64,000 nt of DNA from Bacillus sp. Marseille-Q3570. Its GTDB lineage: Bacteria > Bacillota > Bacilli > Bacillales > Fictibacillaceae. The translations under genes were made by a program, and so were the position numbers. This document shows positions 1 to 7,378 of the stretch, in pieces (within the stretch, counting starts at the first letter, position 1; each line of letters starts with the position of its first letter). The notes beneath the pieces were generated by a model. That model saw only the letters and a list, made by a program, of their open reading frames with translations, was not told the origin of the DNA and did not search any database. Where the stretch lies: the NCBI RefSeq assembly GCF_946151055.1, contig NZ_CAMGYZ010000003.1:310001-374000 (forward strand), written 5' to 3'.

Positions 1-99
1 AGTTTCATCGACTTGTTGGATCCACACCGGGTTTCCGCGATAATGTACTGTGATTTCATTTGGTGATTCTAATATTTGTTTTGCTCTTCCTGCGTTCAT
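1..99 (-). CDS. sspH: H-type small acid-soluble spore protein, partial
   Basis: Only the first 33 codons are present; the gene runs off the left edge. The peptide begins MNAGRAKQIL and continues with a VHYRGNPVWIQQVDE segment, the pattern of the SspH family of small DNA-associated proteins packed into the spore core. The ATG at 99-97 follows a good ribosome site (AAAGGAGATG). SspH proteins are about 60 residues, so roughly half is visible. It points to a sporulating host. Family call by sequence resemblance; forespore expression is inferred from the family. Confidence 0.8.
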   Translation of the reverse strand, partial: MNAGRAKQILESPNEITVHYRGNPVWIQQVDET

Positions 100-123
100 A
101 GTCTTTTCATCTCCTTTTACATT

Positions 124-208
124 TAAAGAAAGTATAAATACTTTCTTCAATATAAGTACAACTAAGACTCAGCCTGCGGTATGGCTTGGCTTAGCCAAGT
201 TTTCTTAA
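124..208. repeat. Three-hairpin dispersed repeat, copy 1
   Basis: Member of an approximately 85-bp family seen seven times in this window. It starts TAAAGAAAGTAT and ends AAGTTTTCTTA. Internal palindromes are GAAAGTAtaaATACTTTC and CTTGGCttaGCCAAG. It lies just upstream of sspH. The AAAGAAA/TTTCTTT ends are short inverted repeats, as in MITE-like elements. Confidence 0.8.
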
Positions 209-327
209 TGTAACTTTTCCTAGTTTTGATCAATTGTATTGTTTTATTCATATTTATAAGCCGCAACCTCGTTCTAGCATTTATTTAGTATGATAAGATG
301 AAAAAAAATAGATCAGGTAAAAGGTAG

Positions 328-1359
328 ATGAATAGGATGGATGATCGTTACTCAAGACATACCCGGTTTTCGAAAATCGGCCGATCGGGACAAGAAAAAA
401 TTAGAAAGAAACATGTTCTCTTGATCGGTGCTGGAGCACTTGGAGCTAGCTGTGCCGAAATGCTGGTCCGGGCTGGCATAGGAACACTGACGATTGTAGA
501 TCGGGATTATGTTGAATGGAGCAATCTTCAAAGGCAACAGTTATATACAGAAGCTGATGCTGAAAATCAATTGCCGAAAGCTGTGGCTGCGAAAAAACGC
601 CTCTCTGAAATGAATCGGGATGTTGTAATCCATGAACGGATAGAAGAGACGAACACTGCGACAATAGAAGAACAAATAGAGGATGCAGATTTGATCATCG
701 ATGCCACCGATAATTTCGAAACACGGATGCTTATCAATGATGCGGCTCAAAAGTGGCGGATTCCATGGATTTATGGAGCGTGTACAGGAAGCTATGGGTT
801 GACGTATACGATTGTTCCGGGTGAAACACCATGCTTGGCTTGCCTTTTAGGTAAAATTCCATCAGGTGGTGATACGTGTGATACGGCTGGTATCATATCA
901 CCTGCTGTACAAATGGTGACAGCCCATCAGGTCGCAGAAGCCTTCAAAATAGTTGTCGAGGATTTTGGAGCACTTCGAAAAAACGTTGTCTATTTTGATT
1001 TATGGCATAACCAGCATACATCGTTAAAGGTCGAGCGTCTGAAAAACCCCCATTGCTTGAGCTGTGGTCCAGAAGCTGACTACCCCTATCTCGATGAGCG
1101 ATTGAGTTCGAAAACAGCGGTTTTATGTGGAAGGGACACCGTGCAAATCCGACCGTTACCTGGAGTTTCGATTGATCGCAATAGGCTGGAAAGCAAATTG
1201 TCTCAACTGACGTCAAAAATCAGAAGCAATCAGTACTTATTACAAGTAGAAATCGAAGACACCAGGCTGGTCATTTTCAAAGATAGCCGGGTCTTGATTC
1301 ATGGAACAAAAGATATTAACAAAGCAAAAGCGTTATACAATCGATATATAACTGGATAG
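328..1359 (+). CDS. ThiF/MoeB/HesA-family adenylyltransferase
   Basis: E1-like enzyme that adenylates the C-terminal glycine of a ubiquitin-like sulfur carrier (ThiS for thiamine or MoaD for molybdopterin). Seen: nucleotide-binding GAGALG near residue 35, the DRDYVEWSNLQRQ adenylation segment, a CDTAG motif at the usual active-site cysteine position, and two CxxC pairs (CLAC, CLSC) for structural zinc. At 343 residues it matches full-length MoeB/ThiF. No thi or moa gene lies nearby, so the carrier cannot be decided. A second in-frame ATG at 337 is possible; neither start has a strong ribosome site. Confidence 0.85.
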   Translation: MNRMDDRYSRHTRFSKIGRSGQEKIRKKHVLLIGAGALGASCAEMLVRAGIGTLTIVDRDYVEWSNLQRQQLYTEADAENQLPKAVAAKKRLSEMNRDVVIHERIEETNTATIEEQIEDADLIIDATDNFETRMLINDAAQKWRIPWIYGACTGSYGLTYTIVPGETPCLACLLGKIPSGGDTCDTAGIISPAVQMVTAHQVAEAFKIVVEDFGALRKNVVYFDLWHNQHTSLKVERLKNPHCLSCGPEADYPYLDERLSSKTAVLCGRDTVQIRPLPGVSIDRNRLESKLSQLTSKIRSNQYLLQVEIEDTRLVIFKDSRVLIHGTKDINKAKALYNRYITG

Positions 1360-1368
1360 GTCACCATG

Positions 1369-1395
1369 AAAAACGTCTTAACAAGGCGTTTTTTT
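1369..1395 (+). terminator. Rho-independent terminator after thiF/moeB
   Basis: AAAAACGTCTT pairs with AAGGCGTTTTT (one U-G pair) around loop AAC, followed by more T residues, 10 bases after the stop codon. Confidence 0.75.
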
Positions 1396-1562
1396 AATGG
1401 AAAAGTATACTACCAAAGTATTACAGGTTGGGAAAATTGCGCGAGGATCTATTGGAATTTGTCACACTTATATCTGTTGTTTTCCCAATACAACAACCCC
1501 CGTAATTATGATAATCTTAATTTATTGATTGAAAATTCAAAAAACGACAGGAGGTGTCATTT

Positions 1563-1616
1563 TTGGTAATAGTTGTTGCTAATAATTTTAATTTAAAGTT
1601 TTTACAACAACTATAG
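1563..1616 (+). CDS. Possible 17-codon leader peptide upstream of the subtilisin
   Basis: TTG start eight bases after a perfect AGGAGG, 17 codons (LVIVVANNFNLKFLQQL), then TAG. It nearly coincides with an inverted repeat, TAGTTGTTG at 1570-1578 and CAACAACTA at 1605-1613, so the leader and a hairpin would compete. A second GTTGTT/AACAAC pair lies about 100 bases upstream. Nothing is known of this peptide; it could be chance. The rest of 1396-1689 shows no other gene. Confidence 0.3.
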   Translation: MVIVVANNFNLKFLQQL

Positions 1617-1689
1617 TTTTTGCAATCAATACATACATCCAGAGGTTCCACAGAGAAGTTTTCATTAGAAATTAAGGGAGAGATGGATA

Positions 1690-2940
1690 ATGAAACGTAT
1701 ATTGTCAATTATGGCGACGGCTGTTTTGATGGTATCGATCTTTACGTCAGGGGTATTTGCAGCCGGACAAGAAGAAAACCAATCAAATGAAAAGTTGAGA
1801 GTTTTGATTTCATCCACAAATGAGAACGCCTTGAGATCTGCTGGAGAAAACTACGGTAAACGATGGGATTTCGCTGAAAAAGGTTTCACGACGAATGTGA
1901 CTGAAAAACAATACGAGGCTTTGAAAAAGAACAAGAACCTTGAGGTCTCACTTGTCAACAAAGTCTATTTAGATAAAGTAAGCCAAAGTGCAACCCGGAC
2001 TGCTACACCTTCCGATCAGACGCCATGGGGAATGGAAGCGATGTATAATGACTCCAACCTAACTGCGACAAGTGGCGGAAGTGGTGTCCGTGTAGCCGTA
2101 TTGGATACAGGTACTTATACTGATCACGTCGATCTGGTTGAAAACGTAGAACAGTGTAAAGACTTCAGTTCTAATCGTTCTCCGATTTTAGATGGACAAT
2201 GTGATGATAAAAACGGTCATGGTACGCATGTTGCCGGAACCGTATTAGCAAATGGAGGGGCTGATGGCCAAGGTGTTTACGGTGTGGCTCCAGAATCCAA
2301 GCTTTGGGCATATAAAGTGTTAGGAAATAGCGGATTCGGTTATTCAGATGACATTGCAAATGCAATCAAGCATGCTGCTGACCAAGGAAATAGTCTTGGT
2401 GTGAATGTCGTCATTTCCATGTCACTAGGATCCAGCTCAAAGGATGCTCTTATATCGGATGCGGTAACTTATGCGATGAATAATGGCGCATTGGTTATTG
2501 CTGCTGCAGGAAATGATGGGCCGAATCCTGATACGATCGGTTACCCTGGTGGGCTTGCTGACGCTGTTGCAGTTGCGGCTCTTGAAGATGTACAAGAAAA
2601 TGGGACGTACCGTGTAGCTGATTTTTCATCTCGTGGAAATCTTGATACAGATGGAGATTATGTCATCCAAGAAAGAGATGTAGAAGTTTCTGCCCCAGGT
2701 AGAGCAATCGAATCAACATGGAAGGATGGCGCTTATAATACGATCAGCGGAACTTCCATGGCAACACCTCACGTTTCTGGTTTAGCGGCGAAAATCTGGG
2801 CAGAGAACCCATCATTATCGAATTCAGATCTTAGAACTGAACTTCAAAACCGGGCAAAAGCAAATGACATCCTTGGTGGACAATATGCTGGCAGCGGTGA
2901 TGACATCGCTTCTGGATTCGGTTTCCCGACAGTTCAATAA
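1690..2940 (+). CDS. Secreted subtilisin-family (S8) serine protease
   Basis: 416-residue pre-pro-protease. Residues 1-24 are a Sec signal peptide ending VFA-A; about 33-97 form an I9-type inhibitor propeptide; the rest is the S8 catalytic domain. The catalytic triad is visible: Asp139 (VAVLDTG), His177 (NGHGTHVAGT), Ser356 (GTSMATPHVSG), with oxyanion Asn275 (AAAGND). Cys156 and Cys171 flank the His motif and may form a disulfide, as in some cold-adapted and high-salt Bacillus subtilisins. The AGGGAGAGATGG ribosome site precedes the ATG. It probably degrades extracellular protein; substrate is not deducible. Confidence 0.95.
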   Translation: MKRILSIMATAVLMVSIFTSGVFAAGQEENQSNEKLRVLISSTNENALRSAGENYGKRWDFAEKGFTTNVTEKQYEALKKNKNLEVSLVNKVYLDKVSQSATRTATPSDQTPWGMEAMYNDSNLTATSGGSGVRVAVLDTGTYTDHVDLVENVEQCKDFSSNRSPILDGQCDDKNGHGTHVAGTVLANGGADGQGVYGVAPESKLWAYKVLGNSGFGYSDDIANAIKHAADQGNSLGVNVVISMSLGSSSKDALISDAVTYAMNNGALVIAAAGNDGPNPDTIGYPGGLADAVAVAALEDVQENGTYRVADFSSRGNLDTDGDYVIQERDVEVSAPGRAIESTWKDGAYNTISGTSMATPHVSGLAAKIWAENPSLSNSDLRTELQNRAKANDILGGQYAGSGDDIASGFGFPTVQ

Positions 2941-2958
2941 CTGACTGCATTCACAAGG

Positions 2959-2989
2959 AACTGGCCTTTAAAAGGTCAGTTTCTTTTTT
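2959..2989 (+). terminator. Terminator after the subtilisin gene
   Basis: AACTGGCCTTT pairs with AAAGGTCAGTT, followed by a T-rich tract. Confidence 0.8.
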
Positions 2990-3002
2990 GGGCTCTTTTA
3001 TA

Positions 3003-3083
3003 AAAGATTGTTCAGTATAAGCGCACTAAGGCTACCTTACGCTAAAGGTTGGGTTTGCCCAAGTTTTCTTTCAAGTTTTCTTT
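3003..3083. repeat. Three-hairpin dispersed repeat, copy 2 (diverged)
   Basis: Contains TTCAGTATAAGCGCACTAAG and GGTTGGGTTTGCCCAAGTTT, aligned with the other copies, but has lost the left GAAAGTAT hairpin. Lies between the subtilisin terminator and the ABC transporter. Confidence 0.65.
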
Positions 3084-3149
3084 ATTGAACTATTTTACAT
3101 AAATTACGTCTTTATCTATGAAGTGTTATAGAAAATTGGGGGGAAATGA

Positions 3150-3842
3150 ATGATTGAAGTCAAGGGACTCAGCCATCAGTTCAAGATTGGAAAGAAAGGC
3201 AAAGAAACGGTGATCCCTGTACTGGAAGGTATCAATCTGAAAGTTAACGCCGGTGAGATCGTGACCATTGTCGGTCGAAGCGGTTCAGGTAAATCGACTT
3301 TGCTTAATTTAATAAGTGGCTATATTCAACCAACTGAAGGTGAAATTTTTATCGATAATCAAAAGGTCACTGATTTTAACGAAAGTAAATGGGCAGATTT
3401 CCGTTTGAATAATCTTGGTTTCATTTTTCAGAGCTATCAATTGATTCCAAGCATGACAGCTTTCGAAAATGTGGAGTTGGCACTAACATTAAAAGGAATC
3501 AAGGAGAAAGAACGAAAAGCACAAACCGAAAAGATGTTCAAAAAGGTAGGATTGGAAAAGTTCATGGACCATTATCCAAGTGAACTTTCCGGTGGTCAGC
3601 AGCAACGGGTAAGTATCGCGAGAGCACTGATTTTAAATCCGCCGATCATTCTCGCTGATGAGCCGACAGGAAGCTTGGACAGCGAAACTGAAGACGATCT
3701 GTTGGATTTTATCAAGAGGCTTAACCATGAATTGGGCATCACTTTCTTAATCATCACTCATGATGATAAGGTCGCTCAAATTGGGGATCGCGTCATAGAA
3801 ATCGTCGATGGCGCTCTAGATGAGGAGGCTTATGCATCATGA
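3150..3842 (+). CDS. MacB/LolD-type ABC transporter ATP-binding protein
   Basis: 230-residue ATPase of the class that partners MacB/FtsX-like permeases. Walker A GRSGSGKS (about residue 42), Q-loop FQSYQ, signature LSGGQQQRV and Walker B ILADEPTGSLDSE are all intact, as is the switch histidine (IITHDD). The ATG at 3150 follows a G-rich ribosome site (GGGGGGAAATGA); the ATG four bases earlier is stopped after three codons. The stop overlaps the start of the permease gene by four bases, so the pair should be translationally coupled. Substrate unknown. Confidence 0.93.
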   Translation: MIEVKGLSHQFKIGKKGKETVIPVLEGINLKVNAGEIVTIVGRSGSGKSTLLNLISGYIQPTEGEIFIDNQKVTDFNESKWADFRLNNLGFIFQSYQLIPSMTAFENVELALTLKGIKEKERKAQTEKMFKKVGLEKFMDHYPSELSGGQQQRVSIARALILNPPIILADEPTGSLDSETEDDLLDFIKRLNHELGITFLIITHDDKVAQIGDRVIEIVDGALDEEAYAS

Positions 3843-5200
3843 GGTTCAAAGATCAATTTCAATTCGTACGTAAAAATATGAAGAAGAACAAAACACGTAT
3901 ATTCATGACAGTTCTTGCTACTGCCATGGGTTGTGCGTTCTTGATCGTCCTGGCCTCAGTCGGTTTTGGTCTGCAAAAATCAATTGTTGAGGAAATTACA
4001 CAAGATCGGTTGATGACTGAAATCCAGGTCCATGGAAAAGAAACGAATGGAGAAGAAGGAATTAATGGAATTACGATGGAGGACATCAACTATTTCGAAT
4101 CCGTGGATCATGTAAAAACAGTAACAAGAAGACAGCAGGTTGAACAACAAGGTGATTTCCGACTAGGAGAATATCGTACAGATGGTACACCTGTTGTAGT
4201 GGATTATCCATCAGAAACAAAGGCGGGATTTGAACTTTCAGAGGGTAGATTGCCTGAATCAGACGAGGAAGTGGTGATTGGATATGATTTTGCGAACAGT
4301 TTAGCAAAGTGGAATGGGGAAGAGCCTCCTCCGCTTAATGAAGATGGAACCGTAAAAGAAGGCAGCGCATATGATGGTGAACTTATAGGTGAAACTTTGG
4401 ACATGAAGGTCATGAAATATGAAGATGGAGAAGAAAAAAGCAAAATCATCCAACTTAAGGTCGTTGGCGTAGGAAAAAAGCCGACAAGAGAATGGATGCG
4501 GGATCAGAACGTGTTCATATCGGAAAAAGTTTTAGCAGATATCGAAGCGTTCACAGGTACGCCAAATGGAATGCTTGTTACTCCTGACATACCTGAAGAA
4601 CATAGACCTTCATTAGAAAACAGGGAAGAAAGAGTCTATAACCAGGTGGCTATCTTTGCTGACGATACTGAAAATGTCAAAGCGATTTCAGAAGAACTGA
4701 AAAAGAAGAACTATTTCACTTATTCAGTGGTCAATGAAATGGAACAAATCAATTTGGTCTTCTTGATTGTAAAGAGCGGATTGATATTCATCGGAACAAT
4801 TGCGATACTCATTGCCTCGATCGGTATTTACAATACGATGACGATGGCTGTCACAGAAAGGGCGCCTGATATTGGCATCATGAAGGCGATTGGTGCTAAT
4901 CCTTCGACGATCAAGCGGATCTTTTTGATTGAAAGCAGTTATATCGGACTTCTTGGAGCCTTTTTCGGAACGATTGTCGCCTATATGATCACATTTGCGG
5001 TCAATTGGGCATTGCCGATAATATTGAGTAATGCGTTTGGTGAACCGATTCCAGGTGATTTCAAATTTTCATATATCCCATGGACGCTTCCATTGATCTG
5101 TGTGTGCATCTGTCTGATCGTGACGATTATCTCTGGACACAGACCAGCTAAACGTGCAACAAAAGTCGACGTGTTGAAAGCGATGAGGAGAGAAGTGTGA
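3839..5200 (+). CDS. MacB-like ABC transporter permease
   Basis: 453-residue permease of the MacB/FtsX fold: one N-terminal membrane helix (about 19-42), a large extracytoplasmic MacB_PCD-like domain (about 45-300), then three helices (about 305-330, 365-390, 415-440) with a TMAVTERAPDIGIMKAIGA coupling segment. Such transporters move peptides, antibiotics or lipoproteins, or transmit force across the membrane. The acidic external domain is rich in Glu/Asp, fitting a salt-adapted envelope. Transcribed with the preceding ATPase. Confidence 0.88.
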   Translation: MRFKDQFQFVRKNMKKNKTRIFMTVLATAMGCAFLIVLASVGFGLQKSIVEEITQDRLMTEIQVHGKETNGEEGINGITMEDINYFESVDHVKTVTRRQQVEQQGDFRLGEYRTDGTPVVVDYPSETKAGFELSEGRLPESDEEVVIGYDFANSLAKWNGEEPPPLNEDGTVKEGSAYDGELIGETLDMKVMKYEDGEEKSKIIQLKVVGVGKKPTREWMRDQNVFISEKVLADIEAFTGTPNGMLVTPDIPEEHRPSLENREERVYNQVAIFADDTENVKAISEELKKKNYFTYSVVNEMEQINLVFLIVKSGLIFIGTIAILIASIGIYNTMTMAVTERAPDIGIMKAIGANPSTIKRIFLIESSYIGLLGAFFGTIVAYMITFAVNWALPIILSNAFGEPIPGDFKFSYIPWTLPLICVCICLIVTIISGHRPAKRATKVDVLKAMRREV

Positions 5201-5254
5201 GTGAAGAAGTTATTTAGAGGGAATTCTTATTAAAAAGAACTAAAAGTCTGGATT

Positions 5255-5450
5255 CAGTCATTTAGAGGACACCAGAGCCCTTATCTACACGAACTCGTCA
5301 TGGTTAACAAAAATAGAGGACACCAGAGCTCTTATCTGCATAAAAACAGTTGAATCGAATGGCTTTTTGATGAATTAGCGGAACAGATGTCCTCTAATTT
5401 TCAAAAACCACCATTTTCAGCGCAAATAGCGGAACAGCTGTCCTCTAAAT
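5255..5450. repeat. Cluster of GGACACCAGAGCCC-type palindromic repeats
   Basis: Two direct units (AGAGGACACCAGAGCCCTTA near 5263; AGAGGACACCAGAGCTCTTA near 5316) are followed by two inverted units (AGCGGAACAGATGTCCTCT near 5378; AGCGGAACAGCTGTCCTCT near 5429). The stretch could fold into long imperfect hairpins. Related units recur at 15011-15202 and near 53281. No gene is seen between 5201 and 5499. Confidence 0.75.
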
Positions 5451-5463
5451 TTGGTTTGTTGAT

Positions 5464-5495
5464 AAAAGGGGCAGTCCAATGGACAAGCCCCTTTC
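5464..5495 (-). terminator. Terminator after the menI-like gene (bidirectional shape)
   Basis: AAAGGGGC/GCCCCTTT outer stem with an inner GTCC/GGAC stem. On the minus strand it is followed by TTTTATC, so it ends the gene that stops at 5500. Confidence 0.75.
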
Positions 5496-5499
5496 TTCG

Positions 5500-5886
5500 C
5501 TATTTCCTTTTCTCTACTACTCCGATAGTACACCGGGATATGCAGATCAATTCTTCATTTTCATCTGTCACTTTGATTTCCCAGACCATCGTGGTTCTGC
5601 CTTTATGGACGGGGAGCGCTGTACCGGTGACAACACCATCCTGCTTGCTTTTGATAGGATTGGCATTAATTTCAATGCCGAAAACATGATGCGTTTCCAG
5701 ATCGACATTCAGTGCTCCACCGATGCTGGCGGCGGTTTCTGCAAGCGCAACAGATGCACCGCCATGTAAAAATCCCATTGGTTGCTTCGTCCGTTCATCG
5801 ACGGGCATCGTAATTTTCACACAATCCTTCGTTGCCTCGATTACTTCCATTCCTAATGCCTTTACAAGTGTTTTAGATAAGTCCAT
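5500..5886 (-). CDS. menI: Hot-dog acyl-CoA thioesterase, probable DHNA-CoA hydrolase
   Basis: 128-residue single hot-dog domain of the PaaI/YdiI/YuxO group. The GFLHGGASVALAETAAS segment contains the usual HGG and catalytic Glu. Sitting beside menA and the men operon, it is best explained as the 1,4-dihydroxy-2-naphthoyl-CoA thioesterase, the step between MenB and MenA. That assignment is from context; paralogues of this fold act on other aryl-CoAs. The ATG is followed by DLSKTLVKALG; AAGGGGTGCTGT is the ribosome site. Confidence 0.8.
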   Translation of the reverse strand: MDLSKTLVKALGMEVIEATKDCVKITMPVDERTKQPMGFLHGGASVALAETAASIGGALNVDLETHHVFGIEINANPIKSKQDGVVTGTALPVHKGRTTMVWEIKVTDENEELICISRCTIGVVEKRK

Positions 5887-5918
5887 ACAGCACCCCTTTA
5901 AGGACGGCTACCAATAAG

Positions 5919-6010
5919 AAAAGTGTCAGACACCTCTAACATTACATTTTGCGTCATCATTACGATTTTTCCAAAAATGTCGTTATATGCGGAGGTGATC
6001 AGACACTTAT
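5919..6010. repeat. GTGTCAGACACC palindrome pair
   Basis: AAGTGTCAGACACCT near 5920 and TCAGACACTT near 6000 flank an 80-bp spacer between menA and menI. The same GTCTGACAC core occurs in the loop of the hairpin at 45119-45155. May serve as a terminator for menA on the minus strand. Confidence 0.5.
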
Positions 6011-6028
6011 AGGTCAGCCAGGTTGAAT

Positions 6029-6979
6029 TTAAAATTGGAGGAGATAGCTCACGATCAGACCGACAGTCAATGCAAAGCCGAAAACTGTGTTCGTTTGTGC
6101 TGTTGCAATCATTCCGGGCATCATTTTTGATGGTTCGCGATGCCCATGGAACAGCTTGACGGCATTGATTGCCTTCGGAATACTGACAAGGACGATCAAC
6201 AGCCAGAAAGAAGCTTGTCCGATAAAAATCATCGTCAGGATCCAGGCGAATGAAAAAGCGAACATCCCACCAAGGAATTGGACTGCTCTTTTATGCCCAA
6301 GTAAAATTGCCAATGTCTTTCTTCCTTTTTCCTTATCTCCTTCTAAATCACGGATATTATTCGCCATCAGGATTGCACCAATCAAAATGGAGATAGGGAC
6401 GGAAATCAGCATGCTATTCGTAGTGATAAATCCAGTCTGAATATAAAATGAGATCAGGATGATGACAAATCCCATGAAAAACCCTGCAACCACTTCACCA
6501 AGCGGTGTATAAGCGATCGGGTATGGACCTCCTGTATAGAAATAACCTGCAGCCATTGATACCGATCCGATGACGGCGATCCACCACGAGGTTGTTGCAC
6601 TGATATAAACTCCAAGCAAAATGGCAAGAAGGAAGAATGCAAGTCCAACATTCAGGACTGTCTTTGGTGAAATGCCATCACGGACGATACCACCACCGAT
6701 TCCCACAGACTCTGATGTATCGAGACCACGTTTAAAATCATAAAATTCGTTGAATAGATTAGTAGCGGCCTGAATCAACATCGATGCAACAAGCATTGCA
6801 ATTAGCAGCAACCAGTTTAATGTTGTGTAGAAATTAGCAAGAGCCGCCCCGATAAATACAGGAATGAATGACGCAGTCAGTGTATGTGGCCGGAGCTGTC
6901 GATACCAGATCTTCCACTTGGATTCGATGATTTCAGGCATTTCTTTTTGGTTGGATGGGTCTGTAAAGTATTGTTCCAT
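6029..6979 (-). CDS. menA: 1,4-dihydroxy-2-naphthoate polyprenyltransferase
   Basis: 316-residue UbiA-superfamily membrane enzyme that attaches the polyprenyl chain to dihydroxynaphthoate, giving demethylmenaquinone. Both magnesium-binding motifs are present: NEFYDFKRGLD near residue 76 and RDLEGDKEKGRKT near residue 210. Eight to nine hydrophobic helices span the protein. Ribosome site AAAGGTGAACG precedes the ATG. It is divergent from menF, so the men genes are served from one intergenic control region. Confidence 0.95.
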   Translation of the reverse strand: MEQYFTDPSNQKEMPEIIESKWKIWYRQLRPHTLTASFIPVFIGAALANFYTTLNWLLLIAMLVASMLIQAATNLFNEFYDFKRGLDTSESVGIGGGIVRDGISPKTVLNVGLAFFLLAILLGVYISATTSWWIAVIGSVSMAAGYFYTGGPYPIAYTPLGEVVAGFFMGFVIILISFYIQTGFITTNSMLISVPISILIGAILMANNIRDLEGDKEKGRKTLAILLGHKRAVQFLGGMFAFSFAWILTMIFIGQASFWLLIVLVSIPKAINAVKLFHGHREPSKMMPGMIATAQTNTVFGFALTVGLIVSYLLQF

Positions 6980-7009
6980 AATGATCGTTCACCTTTATCT
7001 TTAAGAACG

Positions 7010-7036
7010 CTGAATAGCGGTTCTAACCGTATTTTT
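7010..7036 (-). promoter_or_regulatory. Hairpin in the menA 5' leader
   Basis: TTAGAACGCT (7011-7020) pairs with AGCGGTTCTAA, one G bulged, loop GAAT. It sits about 30 bases upstream of the menA start codon. Could be an operator or an mRNA structure; no known family recognised. Confidence 0.35.
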
Positions 7037-7204
7037 AATCATTTTAAGTGTATGCAATGACAGTATGGGTGTCAACAACAATAGCTGGAAACAGTTGTGA
7101 ATTGCGTACAATGGAAAAACAAGCCTTTTTCCTATATAATAGTATCGGAATGTCAACAGGCTAAATAAAATCATTTTTTATAAGACGTTATTCTGAATAA
7201 GTTG

Positions 7205-7310
7205 TCTTTGGCGAAGTTCACTCCTTCACACGGATGATCTGCAAGCTTATTTTACTGTAGGAGCTTGCCAGGCTTAACTTTCCGGGGAAGTGTCGTGAAT
7301 TCGCTTTAAC
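7205..7310 (+). ncRNA. Structured leader of the menF operon (unassigned)
   Basis: An outer stem GCGAAGTTCAC (7211-7221) with GTGAATTCGC (7295-7304) encloses a second stem CTGCAAGCT (7239-7247) with AGCTTGCCAG (7262-7271) and a small ACTTTC/GGAAGT hairpin. A TATAAT at 7135-7140 lies about 70 bases upstream as a possible -10 box, with only a weak -35. No riboswitch class I know matches. The region 6980-7378 holds no gene. The pairing is seen; regulation is inferred. Confidence 0.4.
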
Positions 7311-7378
7311 AATTTTTCTTATCAACATTAAGCCTTTTAGATAGATATAGACGTCGGAGGATGTTGGAGGGGAATGTC

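Noticed and set aside
1366-1569. 67-codon frame after thiF/moeB
   Set aside because: Begins within the terminator hairpin and has no ribosome site.
5387-5917. Plus-strand frames opposite the menI-like gene
   Set aside because: Shadows of the repeat cluster and of the minus-strand thioesterase, which has all family motifs.
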